Below, piece by piece: positions 1 through 12,000 of a DNA stretch of 64,000 nt. The position numbers were made by a program, and so were the translations under genes. Each line of letters starts with the position of its first letter. Position 1 is the first letter of the stretch. Below the pieces are notes generated by a model that did no database searches, was not told where the DNA came from, and worked only from the letters and a program-made list of their open reading frames with translations. The stretch lies in NCBI RefSeq assembly GCF_030463565.1, contig NC_134651.1, forward strand, positions 14,272,734-14,336,733, given 5' to 3'. This stretch comes from Pelecanus crispus. Lineage: Eukaryota; Chordata; Aves; Pelecaniformes; Pelecanidae.

Positions 1-348
1 AGGGGAACTGAGTTAGTGTTTGGTGCCTCGGGGGACCTGATGAGAAGGGGAAGGGTGTACAGTGGCAGCAGACTGAATGGCACACACAGGACAGCAAGGA
101 AAGTTGGGAAGCATGTTCCAGGTAGAAGATTGCGGTAGGTTAAACCTGGAAGGAAGGAACAGTGGAGAGTGGTAGTGGGCTACCAGCTCCTGTCACAGTC
201 CCTGTTAGACTTGGCTGTGGTGCAGTCATGGAGGATGGCATCCAAGTTAGCAGCACAATGAGAGAACAGAACAAACTCTTAACACATTAATACCCAGCAA
301 GGCAGTTTGGGGAAGGGCTCATCTTCATACTCCAGTCCTGGCAAACCT
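1..348 (-). other. UTS2B 3' UTR or downstream flank
   Basis: This sequence lies downstream of the UTS2B stop codon. I see no AATAAA or ATTAAA on the minus strand within it, so the polyadenylation site is either a variant signal or lies beyond the window. No other gene is supported here. Confidence 0.5.
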
Positions 349-374
349 TCAGATGCAGTATTTCCAAAAGCAGG
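349..374 (-). CDS. UTS2B: UTS2B terminal coding exon: mature URP hormone
   Basis: After acceptor CCCTTCCCAG, 26 coding nucleotides complete an Ala codon with the preceding exon and then encode CFWKYCI and TGA at 351-349. CFWKYC is the invariant cyclic core of urotensin II and URP, and the Ala before it is typical of URP. The hormone is therefore encoded almost alone on the last exon, with the basic cleavage site on the previous one. Confidence 0.95.
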
Positions 375-3300
375 CTGGGAAGGGATACAAGAGAAAGATG
401 TTAGCATCCAAAGGACTTTTTCCATCTTCCTGCTCTAGCTCTGGAGTGGGTTTCAAAAGCCCCAGGTCTTGAGAGAGTTGGGGTGTGAAGCCAGCATTGT
501 GGTTTCTGGGCAAAACTCAATAACCACCTTTGACTTCATATAACACTTTTAGAAGGTGTTTCTTTTAGCTGCTTATAGTGTAAATAAGGGGTCTAAAAGT
601 TGTTTCCATGTTGCTTGATTTATAAGGGTTTGCTTTTCCTTTTGTCCTACTTCAGCAACATCAGGGATCAGCTTTTTCTTTCCTGTCTACTGGCCAGCAG
701 TTTTTCTGCTTCAGAGGTGTGTGCAGGGTTTTTCACCTGTAGCTGACTGGAACAGCAGGATGCTGACTTGGAGAGACCGGATCTGGTCCTTATGATTTTT
801 TTTTAAAATCCAGTCACTCTACCACTCTGCTGCTAACTGTCCTCCAAACAGCATTGATCTCTGTGGGATCTTCTAAGATGACTAGATTAGGGAAGGATGC
901 ACATTTTGTTGGAAAAAATAGCTGTATCACCAGCATGCCCTGTTCTTTGAATCCTGTGTCGGTCTCCTATTGTCAAGTATGAGGATAGATTTCTGCCTGG
1001 TTTTTGAAAGCAGAATCTAGGGAGAAAGCTTCTACTGAATCAGCAGTGCTCATGCTGAGACACGAGCTCCTCCCAGACTGGAAGGACTTTAGATGAAGGC
1101 AAAGATTCTCTGCTTTAATTTCTGGCAGAATCTGATTTAAACCTGGCAGAGGGAAGTAGTTTTATCTACAATTGAACCTTCCGGACTGGTAGGGGCATGA
1201 ATTAGATTAGCCAAATTAATGATAGCCTCCAAGGTTGCTTATAAATTGCAGCTTGTCTAAGGATCACCTAAGCACTTAAGTAAGCCTTGCACAAAGAGAT
1301 TTTTCTCTTGGCTGTCTTGCAGGTTGTCAGCTTGCACGTGCACAGAGCATGTGGGGTAAGGGCAGAACTAGCTCTTTTGCTTTTAGGCCAGATGTATCAT
1401 CAGTGACTTCTGGTTTACAGCAGCACTGCTTTGTGGAGGAATCCAGAGAAAGACGGAGTGAACAGCATTGTCCACATGCTTGTCAGGGGCAGCCTTGCAG
1501 GAGCAGTGGTGCAATATGCTCCTGAGTCAGACTGCATACAGACTGGACAACGCTTGGAGACCAACTCGGGGACCTACCAGATCTTAGTTCCCTGCATTCT
1601 TGGCTGATTTCCACATCCTTTTTAGCTGCTTTTCAGCAGCACAAACAAGTGCTGCTTTTTTCTCTGTAGGGAGGCAGTGACCTTGGCAGAGGGGAATGCA
1701 TACAGTCCACATGCCTCATTATGCCTTCAGCACTAGCTTTGTGCCCAGAGCAAAGCGATGGGTACACTGTGGGGACATGTTCATACAGAACTCACCCCCT
1801 CCAGGACAGGCACTCATTGCTCATATAACCCCATGTTCCTCTGTGAAAAGAGGGATGCAGCACTGACTGCCTCCAGTGAGGTCCTGGGTGAGATGACCCA
1901 GTGTATCTGCCCTGACAGCAGACAGGGTTGGGTACACAGTCCTTCTCACCAGCTGCTGAAACAGCCAGCCATTAACAAGAGAGGGCCAGGACTGCTAGAA
2001 AAGCTGCCAACCTGTTTTTCAGCATATTTGGGGCATATTTACTGTCACTGTCTTTGTTGCAGAAAGGAAGCCCTGGAGATGAGAGCTGGACAGGATGGTT
2101 GCAGGGCTCTAAGCCGACACCTACCACGTTTTTTGGGCTGGGATGCTGAGAGACTTTCCAAGGCATAGGCCACCTCTGACCCTTCCTCAGTTGAGAGCTG
2201 ATCCTTCAACTTCTCCAGCTGTTTAAAAACAAACACAGCAGTAAACAAATGCCCCATCATGAGGAGCTCCACAGCATGCTGGATAGTGCAGGGTGGCTCA
2301 GAGGCAGGAGGTACAGGCAGCCTGGCTGACAGCATCACTGGGGAAGACAGGGCCTTCCCTGGAGCAGGACCATTCCAGGAGGATCTGCCTTTGGAGCACT
2401 CACACCTCCTCATGTCCTCCTCCATTAAGCTGCTTGTTTGGTGGCAGCAGCGTAGGCATACTCTGCTCTTCCCTCCTACCCCAGGGTGCAAACACCTGTG
2501 GAGAGGAAGCTGCATAGAAGGATATTGCACCAAGAGTCAAGTCAGTGCTGGGGCATCCACCCACTGCAGCAGAGAGCAGTTTTCCCATTGCTCTGGGCTG
2601 TCCCTCTCCTCTCTCCCCCCCAGCTCTTGCTAACTTCCCTTGGTTATAATGTGGAAAATCCATGGTATTTCTTCTCCGCCTGTAGCTACAGGAACATCTA
2701 TGGCCATGATCTAGACTTCTGCTCTGGCAGTGTTGCTCCCAGGAAGCCAGAGCTTACTGTCCCTCAGCACTGGAGCGAGGGGCTGGGGTAGGAGCTGACA
2801 GCCTCCCATCTGGCATACCGCACTGTGTTTTTTCAGTCTGAAGTGAAAAGTGCTAAGAGGAACCAGCAGGACCTCCAGGATCCATGTCAACAGCTGGACC
2901 TGGCCTGAGAAAGGGTAAAAAGGGCTTCCACGGCTTGTGGAGTTTGGGGCACAGTGGGAGCCACGTCAAGGTTGCTGCACGCCTTTGCCTGTTCCTGGAA
3001 ACTCGGTGCAGGATGGGGCATCCTCTTGCTGTCTCTGTGTGTGTGCACTCCACACAGCACAGCAGGGCTCTGACCCTGGGTTGGGCCTCCCTTACTAATA
3101 AAGGGCCCAGATAAAAATCAGCCTGGATTAGGTGTGCAGAGGTTAGCCCTCTAACTTCAACCCATTAGCAGATGCAGCCAGCTGATGCAATGCCTAGAAA
3201 GGCAGCAAGATCTCCCCTTCTCCCTCCCTTTTCTTCCATGGAGATTTCCTTTGGCGTCTGCTTTTTTTCCTGGTTTAGCCTTCGCTGGCCTTTCACTGGT

Positions 3301-6300
3301 GGAAGAGGCAAGAGCTGCCTCAGCCTTTACTGCACTAGTCTATCATAGCCTTGCTCTCTTTTTATCTCTTCTAGCTTGTGCAACTATGTAGCCCAACTTC
3401 TGCTTTTCCTTTTGTGTGATACATGCTTACATTATAGCAGCAGAATGGAGAGTAGCAGGATGTAAAGATAGAAGAATAGGGCATAAAGACAATATACACA
3501 GTTGTTCGGCTATTCGTGCAACAGTATGCATGTATGTGTCTGTGCACTTGCTCCCCTCACCTGTTCAAGCTCTTCAAATTTCTTTGCCAGCTCCCAGTCT
3601 GCAAGAACAGAGAGAGTAACATCAGTATCTGCATTGCTTCCCAAAGCTCAAATCCAAAACAGTTTCTTCATTTAACCTCTTCAGTGGTTGACAAAAAAAG
3701 ACCTCATTATCATTTATTTCCTCATAGTGATCTTCAAATCTATGGTAGCAGAAACAGTGACAGAAAAGCAGGCTTTCTTTGCTCAATTCTATGGGACTTC
3801 ACCCTACTTTTCCATTGTGAGGGAGGCTTCTTTATCATTCACCATGCTCTAGGGGGATTGGCCCAACAAGGTCACGTACTGTGTGATACCAACTCAGGTG
3901 AACCTCTTTGCTGCTTTTTAATTTTCATCCTGATAACAGCAAATCCTTAATGCTGGTTTTTCTGTCACTGGCCTTTTTTATGAACTCCCACTGCTTCCTT
4001 TAAGACTTGTTTACCCTCACAGCACCCATACAGGCAGAAGTCAGAAGACACAGATTCAGCCTAGCATAGCTTATTGCTTTGTAAGTCAGCAAACATCAGG
4101 GCTGGCAGAGTGGAGCAACAGGAAAAGTAACATAGCAGTGAATGCATGGGGTTTGCACTTCTAAATGTTAGGGGAGCACAGGGACCTGGGGACCAGATTC
4201 ATAGATCAGACTTAGAGATCCCAAGGCTGAGCAGTACTTTACTAAAATGTCAAGAAATTATGCAGATGGATGAATGAGCTGCCCTGAGATATCTCATCGA
4301 GGAGAATGAGGAAAGTTAGGTGCCTATGAACGGGACCTAAAATCTCAAGCTGAATTGGGAAGGGTCTGGACTAGCAATAGGGAAAGCTGCAGGAAGGGAT
4401 GGGGGATTTCAGTCTCACTCCTCTTGAAGACTGAGGTACCTTATTCCAGACTCAAACTGATGTCAAAACCAGCTTTTTTTTTTTTTTTTTTTTTAATAGG
4501 ATAGCTGAAACAATGGAAAGCACCATGAAAAAATGAGCTCAGTCAAAGCTGAGTGACTGGACTACAGCAGTTCTCCTGGGAGGGAAATGCAAAGTGATCA
4601 GCTGGTTTTAAGTGCCAGTTTGGGAAAAAAATGCACTAAAATAAGCAGAAGAGCCAGGAAAGAGCCAAAGAATGCCTCTGCTGAGCCCCACAAGAAAGCC
4701 AAGACCCAGCCCTGGAGCTGCCTCCTTTGTCTGCTCCTAATGTGGCAGCAGGCATCTGCATCTCCAAGGGGATTTAGGACGTAATTCCCCCTGATTTCAG
4801 ATAAGACTTCAGCACACAGATGCATCATCAGACTTGGGCTTTTTTTTAAACATTTGAAACTGAGCAGGAGCGTGCCAAGAAAGAGCTGACTGCCTTCTCA
4901 GTTTCTCCTTTGAGAAGGTAACAATTTGATTGAAAAATCCTGAATATGTTCTGACAGATATTCACCCAACAGAAAAAGCAGCAGTTCCTAAGCAAATCCA
5001 TTACATCAGGGCTTGGTTTGAGAGACGGGATGGGGATGGGCACGGGGATGGGCTGGGAGTCAGGAGGTGGGAGCTCTGTTCCTGGCACTGCCAGCAATGA
5101 CCTCAGGCAGATTCCTCTTAAGCAAGTTTTTACATATCCATAAGGTAGAGACAGCCAGGCCTGCATATCTACAAATGAAAAGTGCCACTTAAGAGATTAT
5201 TATTATTATTATCATTATTATACACATTTTTACCTCTTTCAGAGTTTCAAGTGCCTATTTTGGTTCGACTTTCTGCAAACTGTAAGCTTGGCCAATGACT
5301 GCTATGAAGGGAAAATGAACAGCGGTCGAAATTTGGAACAGATTATCTCAGGCAGGAGGAAGGAAGTTAATTTATGGATGAAACCTTGAGAAACTGCCTG
5401 CTGTAAATCCTCTGTCTGTGCTCTGCTCAGAGATTCATTATATTCAATTGTCTGGCATAAAATGCAGCCTTTCCTCTAGGAGTAATAAGTGCAATAATCC
5501 ATAAACCAATCATAAAAATGTTATTTCTTGAATGCATCCCCTTTGCAAGAAGAATGCCTTTGTTAGTATAAGGACTTGATTTATTTGTGTTTATTTATTT
5601 GTCCCAGGATTGTTTAACCACTGCCTCACTGCGTTAACAAGGGGCTGGGGAAGAGCCCTGAGGGATTTTGACGAATGGATTTTCCTAACAAAATTTTTGC
5701 TGGGCCCTGTTCTCAGCTGTTTTCACAGGGAAGGACAGCTTCCTGCTCTGAAACCACCACATACGGCCCAAACCCTCCCCTGGCTGCGGTGGCCGTGGGA
5801 ATAGCTGACCCCTGTAATCCATATGGCGCTTGTGATCGCTGTGAGTAGTGTCATGGAAAGCCTAAGTTTCTCTTCAGCAGGTCTGAATTTAGACGCTGTT
5901 GCAACATGCGGGTGTCTTTAAATTTGGTGCCTGTTCACAAAGCATGGACAGGAAAAGCCTCCACATGGCCTGTCTTTGGCCTCTCCACTGTGTGGGAAAA
6001 GCCTGTTGTGTTAACCTCTTGCAGCAGTAGCAGGGGCTCAGGCTCAGACGGGAGCTCCCGCTGCTGTTGTCCCAACCTACAACTGACCCCAAGGGATCTC
6101 AGCCATATGCTCTCTGCAAAATCTTGATGCCGCCCCACTGCTCCATGTGCTCACAAGATGCTGCTGGTTTTGGCATGCCAGCAAGACACTGAGCTGTATC
6201 TCAAAAGCACATGGGGCTGTATGGGGTGTGGGTGGAGAGGTGACTCCCAAGGCTGCCCCACGCCCCAGGTGTAGCACACAACATCTCAGGGATAGCAAGG

Positions 6301-9060
6301 GCACAGGGACTCAGCAGCATCTCTTCTTATTATTAGTTATGTACACACACATGCTCCCTTGGCAGCTCAATGTTGAGCATCTGAAGATCTAGGGTGTATG
6401 GTTTTGGGCAGCTTTACCTCGCATTGCAAGAGCAGGTCCAGGAGCCCCATGGTGCAGAACACCTGACATTAATCACGTGTAGGCACCATACTGGGTTCTT
6501 CCACTTTCTGAGCAGTCAGTATTTCTGAGGAACCTGAGGAGCAGGTTGCTTACATTCATGCAAACACAGATTCGAGAAGCTGAGATCTCCCGTCCCCTTC
6601 ACTTACCAATATTTTCCGGTCTCCGCCATGCAAGCTTCTTATTAAGAAGCAGAGTCAGCAGGGTGTTGTCGTGATTTGTGTCTCCTCTCTCCGGAAGCAC
6701 TCGGTTCTCTACAGCACATAAAACACACCTTTCTCAATCTCTAATGACAAAAAGGGTGGACCCTCCAGCCCCCAACATTAAAACAAAAATTAAGAAGGCT
6801 AAGAAGTGGAAGGAAAATATCTCCTGTCAGCACTTTGTCAGGGTGAAAGGAGCTCAGGGGAAGAGGAAGATGTGTGAGCACAGAATAAAATGTCCAGGCA
6901 GTGAGGGCTGTGCAATGAAAGGGTGCAAGACAGGGGAGTCCTCCCTGCCAGCTCTGGGCTGCTGGCCAGTCTCACTGCAGCCTCATCAGCATGGCTGGCT
7001 GCAGAGAGCTGGAGACATCACCTTGATTTAAACAGTCTTGACCTCTTCTGCAAGGCATATGTAGCAGATGCCTCTGCAAAGCCAGACAGCAACCCACAAG
7101 AGCCTCTCTTTGCAAAATGGCAGGTGATCCGCTCTCACCCCATCCATCTTCCCAGGGCTGATAGAGGTGGGAACTTGCTCCTCATGAGGGCTGACGTGTG
7201 GACACCGTAGCTGAAAAGCCCTGCAGCCCTGCAGTCTATTCTTGCACTCACTCAGCCTTGGGGCTGCTCTATCTGATTGCCAGGATTCTTCCTGAACAGA
7301 GCCAAAGTGTGGAGGAGTTTAAAGTGAGCCTCTTTATCCCTGAGGAAGCCTCTTACAGTAGCTGTAGGCCACGCAGAATTTTTCTGTTTTCCAGGAAAAA
7401 TCTCCCCAAGTTGCTGTCCTAACGCAGTTTGGGCCTCTCTGTGAGGCCCCTTTAGGGAGCTTTCTCAGTGGTTTTGCTTTAGTGGTTGTGGCTATGCCCT
7501 CAAATGAATGGTTGTGAGGCTCAAGGGTTCAGCAGAAACCAACGGGCAAAGGGGATAGGACTAATCAGAGCACTGAAGACTCTGAGACCCTCCCAGCTCT
7601 GCTGAACAGATTTCCAGGCTCATCTGAAACTTGAATGTTGCATTCATTTTTGAGAATGACAGAACGGAAACCAGACTTTACAGGAAGAATGGCCATTCCC
7701 CAAAATCTTTGGTCTGAACACCCCTGCCCCACACCCAGACCCTGAAAAGCCCTAGAAGATGCCTACAGAATCCATGGAAAATGCAAAGAAATTATGCAGA
7801 AAGGCTTATTTTCTCTTATTCCAGTAGCTTTAGGACTTCTGCTCACTCCGTTCAAGGAAGTAAGAAAGGAGAAAATGGTCTCATATAGTCATCAACCCTA
7901 CATAGCTGTGATGGGGTGAATGCAATTATTTTTGATACATGAGACAAAACATTGTACCAGATAGCCTCAAGGATGCTCAAGAGTATGTGGGAATCAGCTC
8001 CATTAGCCAAAGTCACATAAATCTGCAGAAGCAGAGGGGCCCTGGCCAAAGTGATGCTCCGTGTATTTGGCCAGACTCAACCCTGCCACACGCTGCGGCT
8101 GAAGCCACTGGTCCTGATTGTGATCTTTAGAAATAAACCCGAGGGACTTAGCAGAGCTACATGCTGCGTAAAACTTGCAGTTAGTGTGGAGTGCTATAAA
8201 CCATGTTCCTAAGTCTGAAAGACAGTTATGATTTTAAAATAGCTACTTTTAGTCATTTGGGGGATTTGCTACAGAAAAAAAAACCCTATAAACACTCTAG
8301 TAAAAACTAAACAGAAGCAGTATTTAGACAGAGTAGCCTCAGGAATGTTTTGGTTGTCATTACAAAAATAAATAGGTGATATAAGAGGAAAAATAATATT
8401 AAATGCGATGTTATTTTCAAGCCTATATTTAGCTGCTTTTTTTTTTTCCTACTGCCAAGACTCTTTAAGAAAGAAGATTAATGATTGACATTTCCCTGCA
8501 GAATAAGTTCAAGCTAAGATTAATTTAAATTATGGGAGAAGAACATATAAAGAAGTTTTGTGGATAAAAGAAGTTCAGCAGCCCCCTACTACTGACATTT
8601 ATGAGCTGTCAAATCTCATATGGTGCATACTGGAATTGCTACTCTCTGATATTTTAATGTTTTTCCTTGGAAATTTTCTTTTGGGAGAAAAAGAGCTATC
8701 CTTACCAGATTTCAGCAGATCTGATATTTTTACTGATTAGCAGAATGTGTCACACGACCAGCTGCTGACCAGAAGGACAGCTTTAGCTCATTCTAATATG
8801 AACAAGTCTCTGGGCAGTACCCATGTTAATTGATTGTTTAGTATAGCTCAAGGTTCATTTTATTTTCTTTCATGGATAAGCAAGTGTTGCATGCCCATGA
8901 CAAGCAGCAAAGCAAAGCAAAAAGATAACCACCTACCTGTGTCATCTAGTCTGTATTCCAGCTTACCTTGTAGTAAAAAAGGCTCTCCATGTGTAGATGG
9001 GACATACAGAGTCATGGTCAAGATGGCTAGCACTCCAAGGGACAGCGGGGCAGACCACAT
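349..9060 (-). CDS. UTS2B: Urotensin II-related peptide precursor (urotensin-2B), five coding exons
   Basis: This gene encodes a secreted prepro-hormone whose C-terminal cyclic octapeptide (URP) activates the urotensin II receptor, a G-protein-coupled receptor. Joining 9060-8967, 6708-6607, 3598-3561, 2218-2125 and 374-349 on the minus strand gives 354 nt, or 117 residues plus TGA. All introns are GT-AG and phases fit (1, 1, 0, 1). Residues 1-25 form a hydrophobic signal peptide starting MWSAPLSL and ending near THG. Residues 26-106 are the pro-region, with LLNKK near 53-57 and the segment QLEKLKDQL near 78-86, both close to the human protein. KKR at 107-109 is the convertase site, followed by mature ACFWKYCI at 110-117 with Cys111 and Cys116 for the disulphide. 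Human UTS2B is 119 residues and ends in Val, not Ile. Each exon aligns to the human precursor as I remember it. The main uncertainty is the donor of the first coding exon, where a second in-phase site lies 30 nt downstream. The 5' UTR exons and promoter were not identified. Confidence 0.93.
375..2124 (-). other. UTS2B intron 4
   Basis: GT-AG intron of 1750 nt between the cleavage-site exon and the hormone exon. The plus-strand open frame at 1758-2168 overlaps the antisense of UTS2B exon 4 and shows no recognisable family. I see no repeats of note. Confidence 0.8.
2125..2218 (-). CDS. UTS2B: UTS2B coding exon 4: pro-region and cleavage site
   Basis: This exon starts after acceptor TTTTTAAACAG and ends at donor GTAGGT, with 94 nt from phase 0 to phase 1. 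It encodes LEKLKDQLSTEEGSEVAYAL, then ESLSASQPKKR. The tribasic KKR is the prohormone convertase site directly before the hormone. LEKLKDQL is nearly identical to human LEKLKEQL. A longer frame through this exon runs on into both flanking introns and should not be taken as the exon. Confidence 0.92.
2219..3560 (-). other. UTS2B intron 3
   Basis: GT-AG intron of 1342 nt. Several overlapping open frames on both strands between 2259 and 3114 show no recognisable family or splice context. I treat them as chance frames. Confidence 0.75.
3561..3598 (-). CDS. UTS2B: UTS2B coding exon 3: 38-nt microexon
   Basis: Acceptor GTTCTTGCAG precedes the exon and donor GTGAGG follows it. The exon reads (G)AC TGG GAG CTG GCA, then AAG AAA TTT GAA GAG CTT GAA CAG, encoding D-WELAKKFEELEQ. 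It enters in phase 1 and leaves in phase 0, the only combination that joins exon 2 to exon 4. The encoded KFEELEQ corresponds to human KLEELNQ directly before LEKLK. A 38-nt exon is easily missed by automated annotation. Confidence 0.87.
4474..4494. repeat. Poly(T) tract, 21 bases
   Basis: An uninterrupted T run on the plus strand, which is poly(A) on the UTS2B transcript strand. No retroposon body is recognisable next to it. Confidence 0.85.
5027..5057. repeat. G-run cluster with quadruplex potential (plus strand)
   Basis: GGGATGGGGATGGG followed by CACGGGGATGGGCTGGG gives six closely spaced runs of three or more G. It lies in UTS2B intron 2, on the strand opposite to transcription. Confidence 0.8.
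6607..6708 (-). CDS. UTS2B: UTS2B coding exon 2: pro-region
   Basis: This 102-nt exon runs from acceptor TGTGCTGTAG to donor GTAAGTG, phase 1 in and phase 1 out. It encodes ENRVLPERGDTNHDN, then LLTLLLNKKLAWRRPENI. The block LLxLLLNKK with a following RP matches the human segment LLLALLNKN...RP. It is too short to stand out as an open frame and was found by searching the minus strand for the conserved block. Confidence 0.88.
6709..8966 (-). other. UTS2B intron 1
   Basis: GT-AG intron of 2258 nt between the signal-peptide exon and the pro-region exon. The stretch from about 8200 to 8560 is AT-rich. Nothing else was recognised. Confidence 0.75.
8967..9060 (-). CDS. UTS2B: UTS2B coding exon 1: signal peptide
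   Basis: The ATG is at 9060-9058 and opens a 25-residue secretory signal (MWSAPLSL, then LAILTMTLYV, then STHG), followed by EPFLLQ. The exon ends after CAAG at 8967, with donor GTAAGC in phase 1. This end matches the human precursor, where a similar PYLTQ stretch occupies this place. A second phase-1 donor (ACAG, then GTAGGT) lies at 8936. Two further in-frame ATGs lie upstream (at 9120 and 9090). I prefer the third because it starts directly at the hydrophobic signal. Confidence 0.88.
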
Positions 9061-12000
9061 CTTCTCCACCTTCCCACCACCCAAAAGCATTCTTCCTTCA
9101 GGCACGGTGGAGGACTTCAATGCAACCAGTGCCAGATGAGCTCACTTTTAAGAAGCAGTGGATGTGCCGTGATTGCAAATGGCCTTTGGAGGAGGGGAGA
9201 AAAATATCTCTTGAGATATAATTCAACCTGTCAATATGATTCACTCCTTTGGGAGTGGACAGAACAACCCAGTAACAGACGTCAGATGGAACTTGTTCAA
9301 TATATCTCATATCAGACTGTTCTAATGAATTCTGATGTTCCCACCGGCATGCACCATCCACACGCGTCGATATACATTCCATACGTACATACATTAAAAA
9401 TATTTTTTCGGGGCTGCTGCTTTTAATGGAGTTCAGACATGAGGACTCCCACATTAGCAAAGAAGATTTGTCTAATGTACAAGTTGCCGTATGTCACCAG
9501 TTTGGACAGAATCAGGTTAATGGGGTTTTGTAATTTATCATCTCACTTCCTAGTGCCTATATTAATTAATATAAGATATAATGAGTGCTGAAGTGGTGGA
9601 AAACAGAGGGGGAGAGTTCTTTTCATTTAACTGATTGGAGGATGTTGAGTGTGTCTCACCCACCGTGACTTACGGCTTTGTCAACGGGAAAGGCATCACA
9701 CCCTATTTTGGGATTGTGTCTGAGTGGGGGAGTGCAGATTTGGCAGCAGATATGGAATACATCAAGGATGGGCAACTGTCTTCAGTTTTTTCTTGGGGAA
9801 AAAAAGAAGTGGAAGGTCAGATGCTGGTTCTGGCTGCACAGCCATATTTTATTAGTTTAGGGCAAAGTATTGAGGCACATTGCAAATATTCCATGTCTTC
9901 TCAGGTCGTGACTACAGCTTTGTTTGGTTTCTATTCGTTGCCTGTCCATCACTATTGATGAGGGACCTGCTACTAGTTTTCTGTTACAACCTTACGAAGA
10001 AAAATGTTGTAATAGAAACAGCGCTAAACTTTGTTCTTCACTTCTGCTTCTTCTGCAGAACTGAATCATCTGTACTACACTTTGGCCAAGCTCTGACTTG
10101 TACATATACTCCTAGTGACTCACCTCTTGTGCTTTTTTGACACCATATCATGCCAGATTACCCAACATATCTTCATCTGATGGTACCTGCATTTCATCTT
10201 AACTAAAAGACAATATCATTTCCATGTTTGGGCTTTTGGCTTCTGGTCCCCAGCTCTCCCTACAACTTGCTGTGCACCTTGGATAGCTACAGGATGACTA
10301 ACCTTTAATATCCTTTTTAATATTTACTTTTTACTAAAAAATGAGGGGGGAGAGGCTCAGATTTTTTTTGCAAGAAGAGCCTATGAAAATGAATGTGATG
10401 CTTCCATTAAGGAATATTTCTTTACTGAGGAAATATCCCAAAATTTTCCCTGCAGATATAATATGTTCAAATAAACCAAACTTGTCTTTTCTCTCAGTCT
10501 GGTGAACCAGTGATCAACCAGCTGAAGTACTCCCCTTCCCTTCTTCACAGAGTTCTGTCTGGACTGAAGGACACCTATGTCTTACAGGGAACACTTTTCC
10601 AGCCACCTCTATCTCCCTAAGCTGCCTGTTTCAAACTGGTCAATAGTGAGCAGACCCCATGAAGCAGAGGCCATAGCTGCATGAACACCACAGGAGTCCA
10701 GGGTGGACAATAGTAGCTCTGACTCAAAACCATATTCTTAAGGGAAGATCAAGTCTTGTTTTACTGGGTATTAAAGGGCTTTCTAGGTCCCTACTAGTCT
10801 GTCCTGAGATGTGCTGTGAAATTGGGTTTGTCTTGATATAGATGGTGGTTTTCCCCATTTTGTCTAAGTCTATGCAGAATCCATAGATCTTGGACTGTTT
10901 CTTCCTACCCTTGGCTGTGAGGCATCATGGGCTATTGGCAGGATCTTTCAGGAAGATGAGCTATTCCCTGGGATTTCCTCTTGCACTGTGGAGAAACTTC
11001 AGTTCTGGGTCACTGCAACTGTTCAGCCCTGAAAGCAACGAACATATATAGTGTGCAAGTCCTTTCAAGTGAGCGCCCTGGTGAAGATGAAGGACTGCCA
11101 TTCTACATTTACATACTAGAAGGGAGATTGCTGGATGCTGTGAGCAGGTGGGTGGATAGATGACAGCCGGTGCCAGACGCTAGTGGACTTTTTGCATTTG
11201 TTGCTGTTATGAGATGGTTGATTTGAAGTGTTGGGCTTCTGTAAAACTCCCATCTGGAAAATTCCTTTGCTTTTAGCCCATCTGTCTGGGTGCTGGAAAT
11301 ACTATTGAATTTTATTGTTCTTACATATTTTATTCTCCCTAGAAAAAAACCCATAGTCTCCATGTTCTCCCTATTACTTCACTCAGTGATAATGTCTTCT
11401 ACATCATCGACTGAGCACTTGTGTCTAGAGCTCAGAGACAGTGAGATCATGAACATGGGCGCTCCATCTCTACCTTCCATGGTCCTAGTTTGCCTAAGCC
11501 TCTTCATGTAGGAGTTTCTCTTTTCCTAAAGCTATGCAGACTTCAGGTAATCAAACACAAACAAATTGGAAAATTGATAAGGGTGGACAAAACTAACCAA
11601 TCCAGAGGGCAGGAAGGGGGAAGACTCCGCCCAAGCAGCTGAGATGCCACTAAACTCCGCTGTGCCAGCTCTGCGTGTGAGAGAGGGGAGTACACATGTC
11701 AGTGCCCTGAGGGTCTTAACAGTCCTGAGCAGCCCCAGCTGGGGCCTCCACCCACCCTCTCCACCCATAGGCTTGAGAAGCCCCATTTATGCTCAGCCCT
11801 GGGCCACCTCTGTTTCTGCCTGAGCTATATTGGAGGAATGCTGGTCTGCAGCTCAGCTATGTCTTTGTCTGCCCATGGTCCTTACCGAATGCGACCCAGA
11901 CCTGCAGGTTGACTTTCCTACTTGACCTCAGATGTGTTTCATCAGTGTGGACTTGTCTGGTGTTCACTGGGCTGTGTTTGACTCTGGTTGCTGTCATCAG

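Larger units (their letters stand above)
3599..6606 (-). other. UTS2B intron 2
   Basis: GT-AG intron of 3008 nt. It contains a 21-base T run (4474-4494), a G-rich run with quadruplex potential (5027-5057) and a short TTA/TTG-type microsatellite near 5199-5222. No coding segment was found in it. Confidence 0.75.

Noticed and set aside
2045-2533. 162-codon minus-strand frame containing the UTS2B pro-region
   Set aside because: Only 2125-2218 is real exon. The frame runs through the acceptor and donor into intron sequence on both sides.
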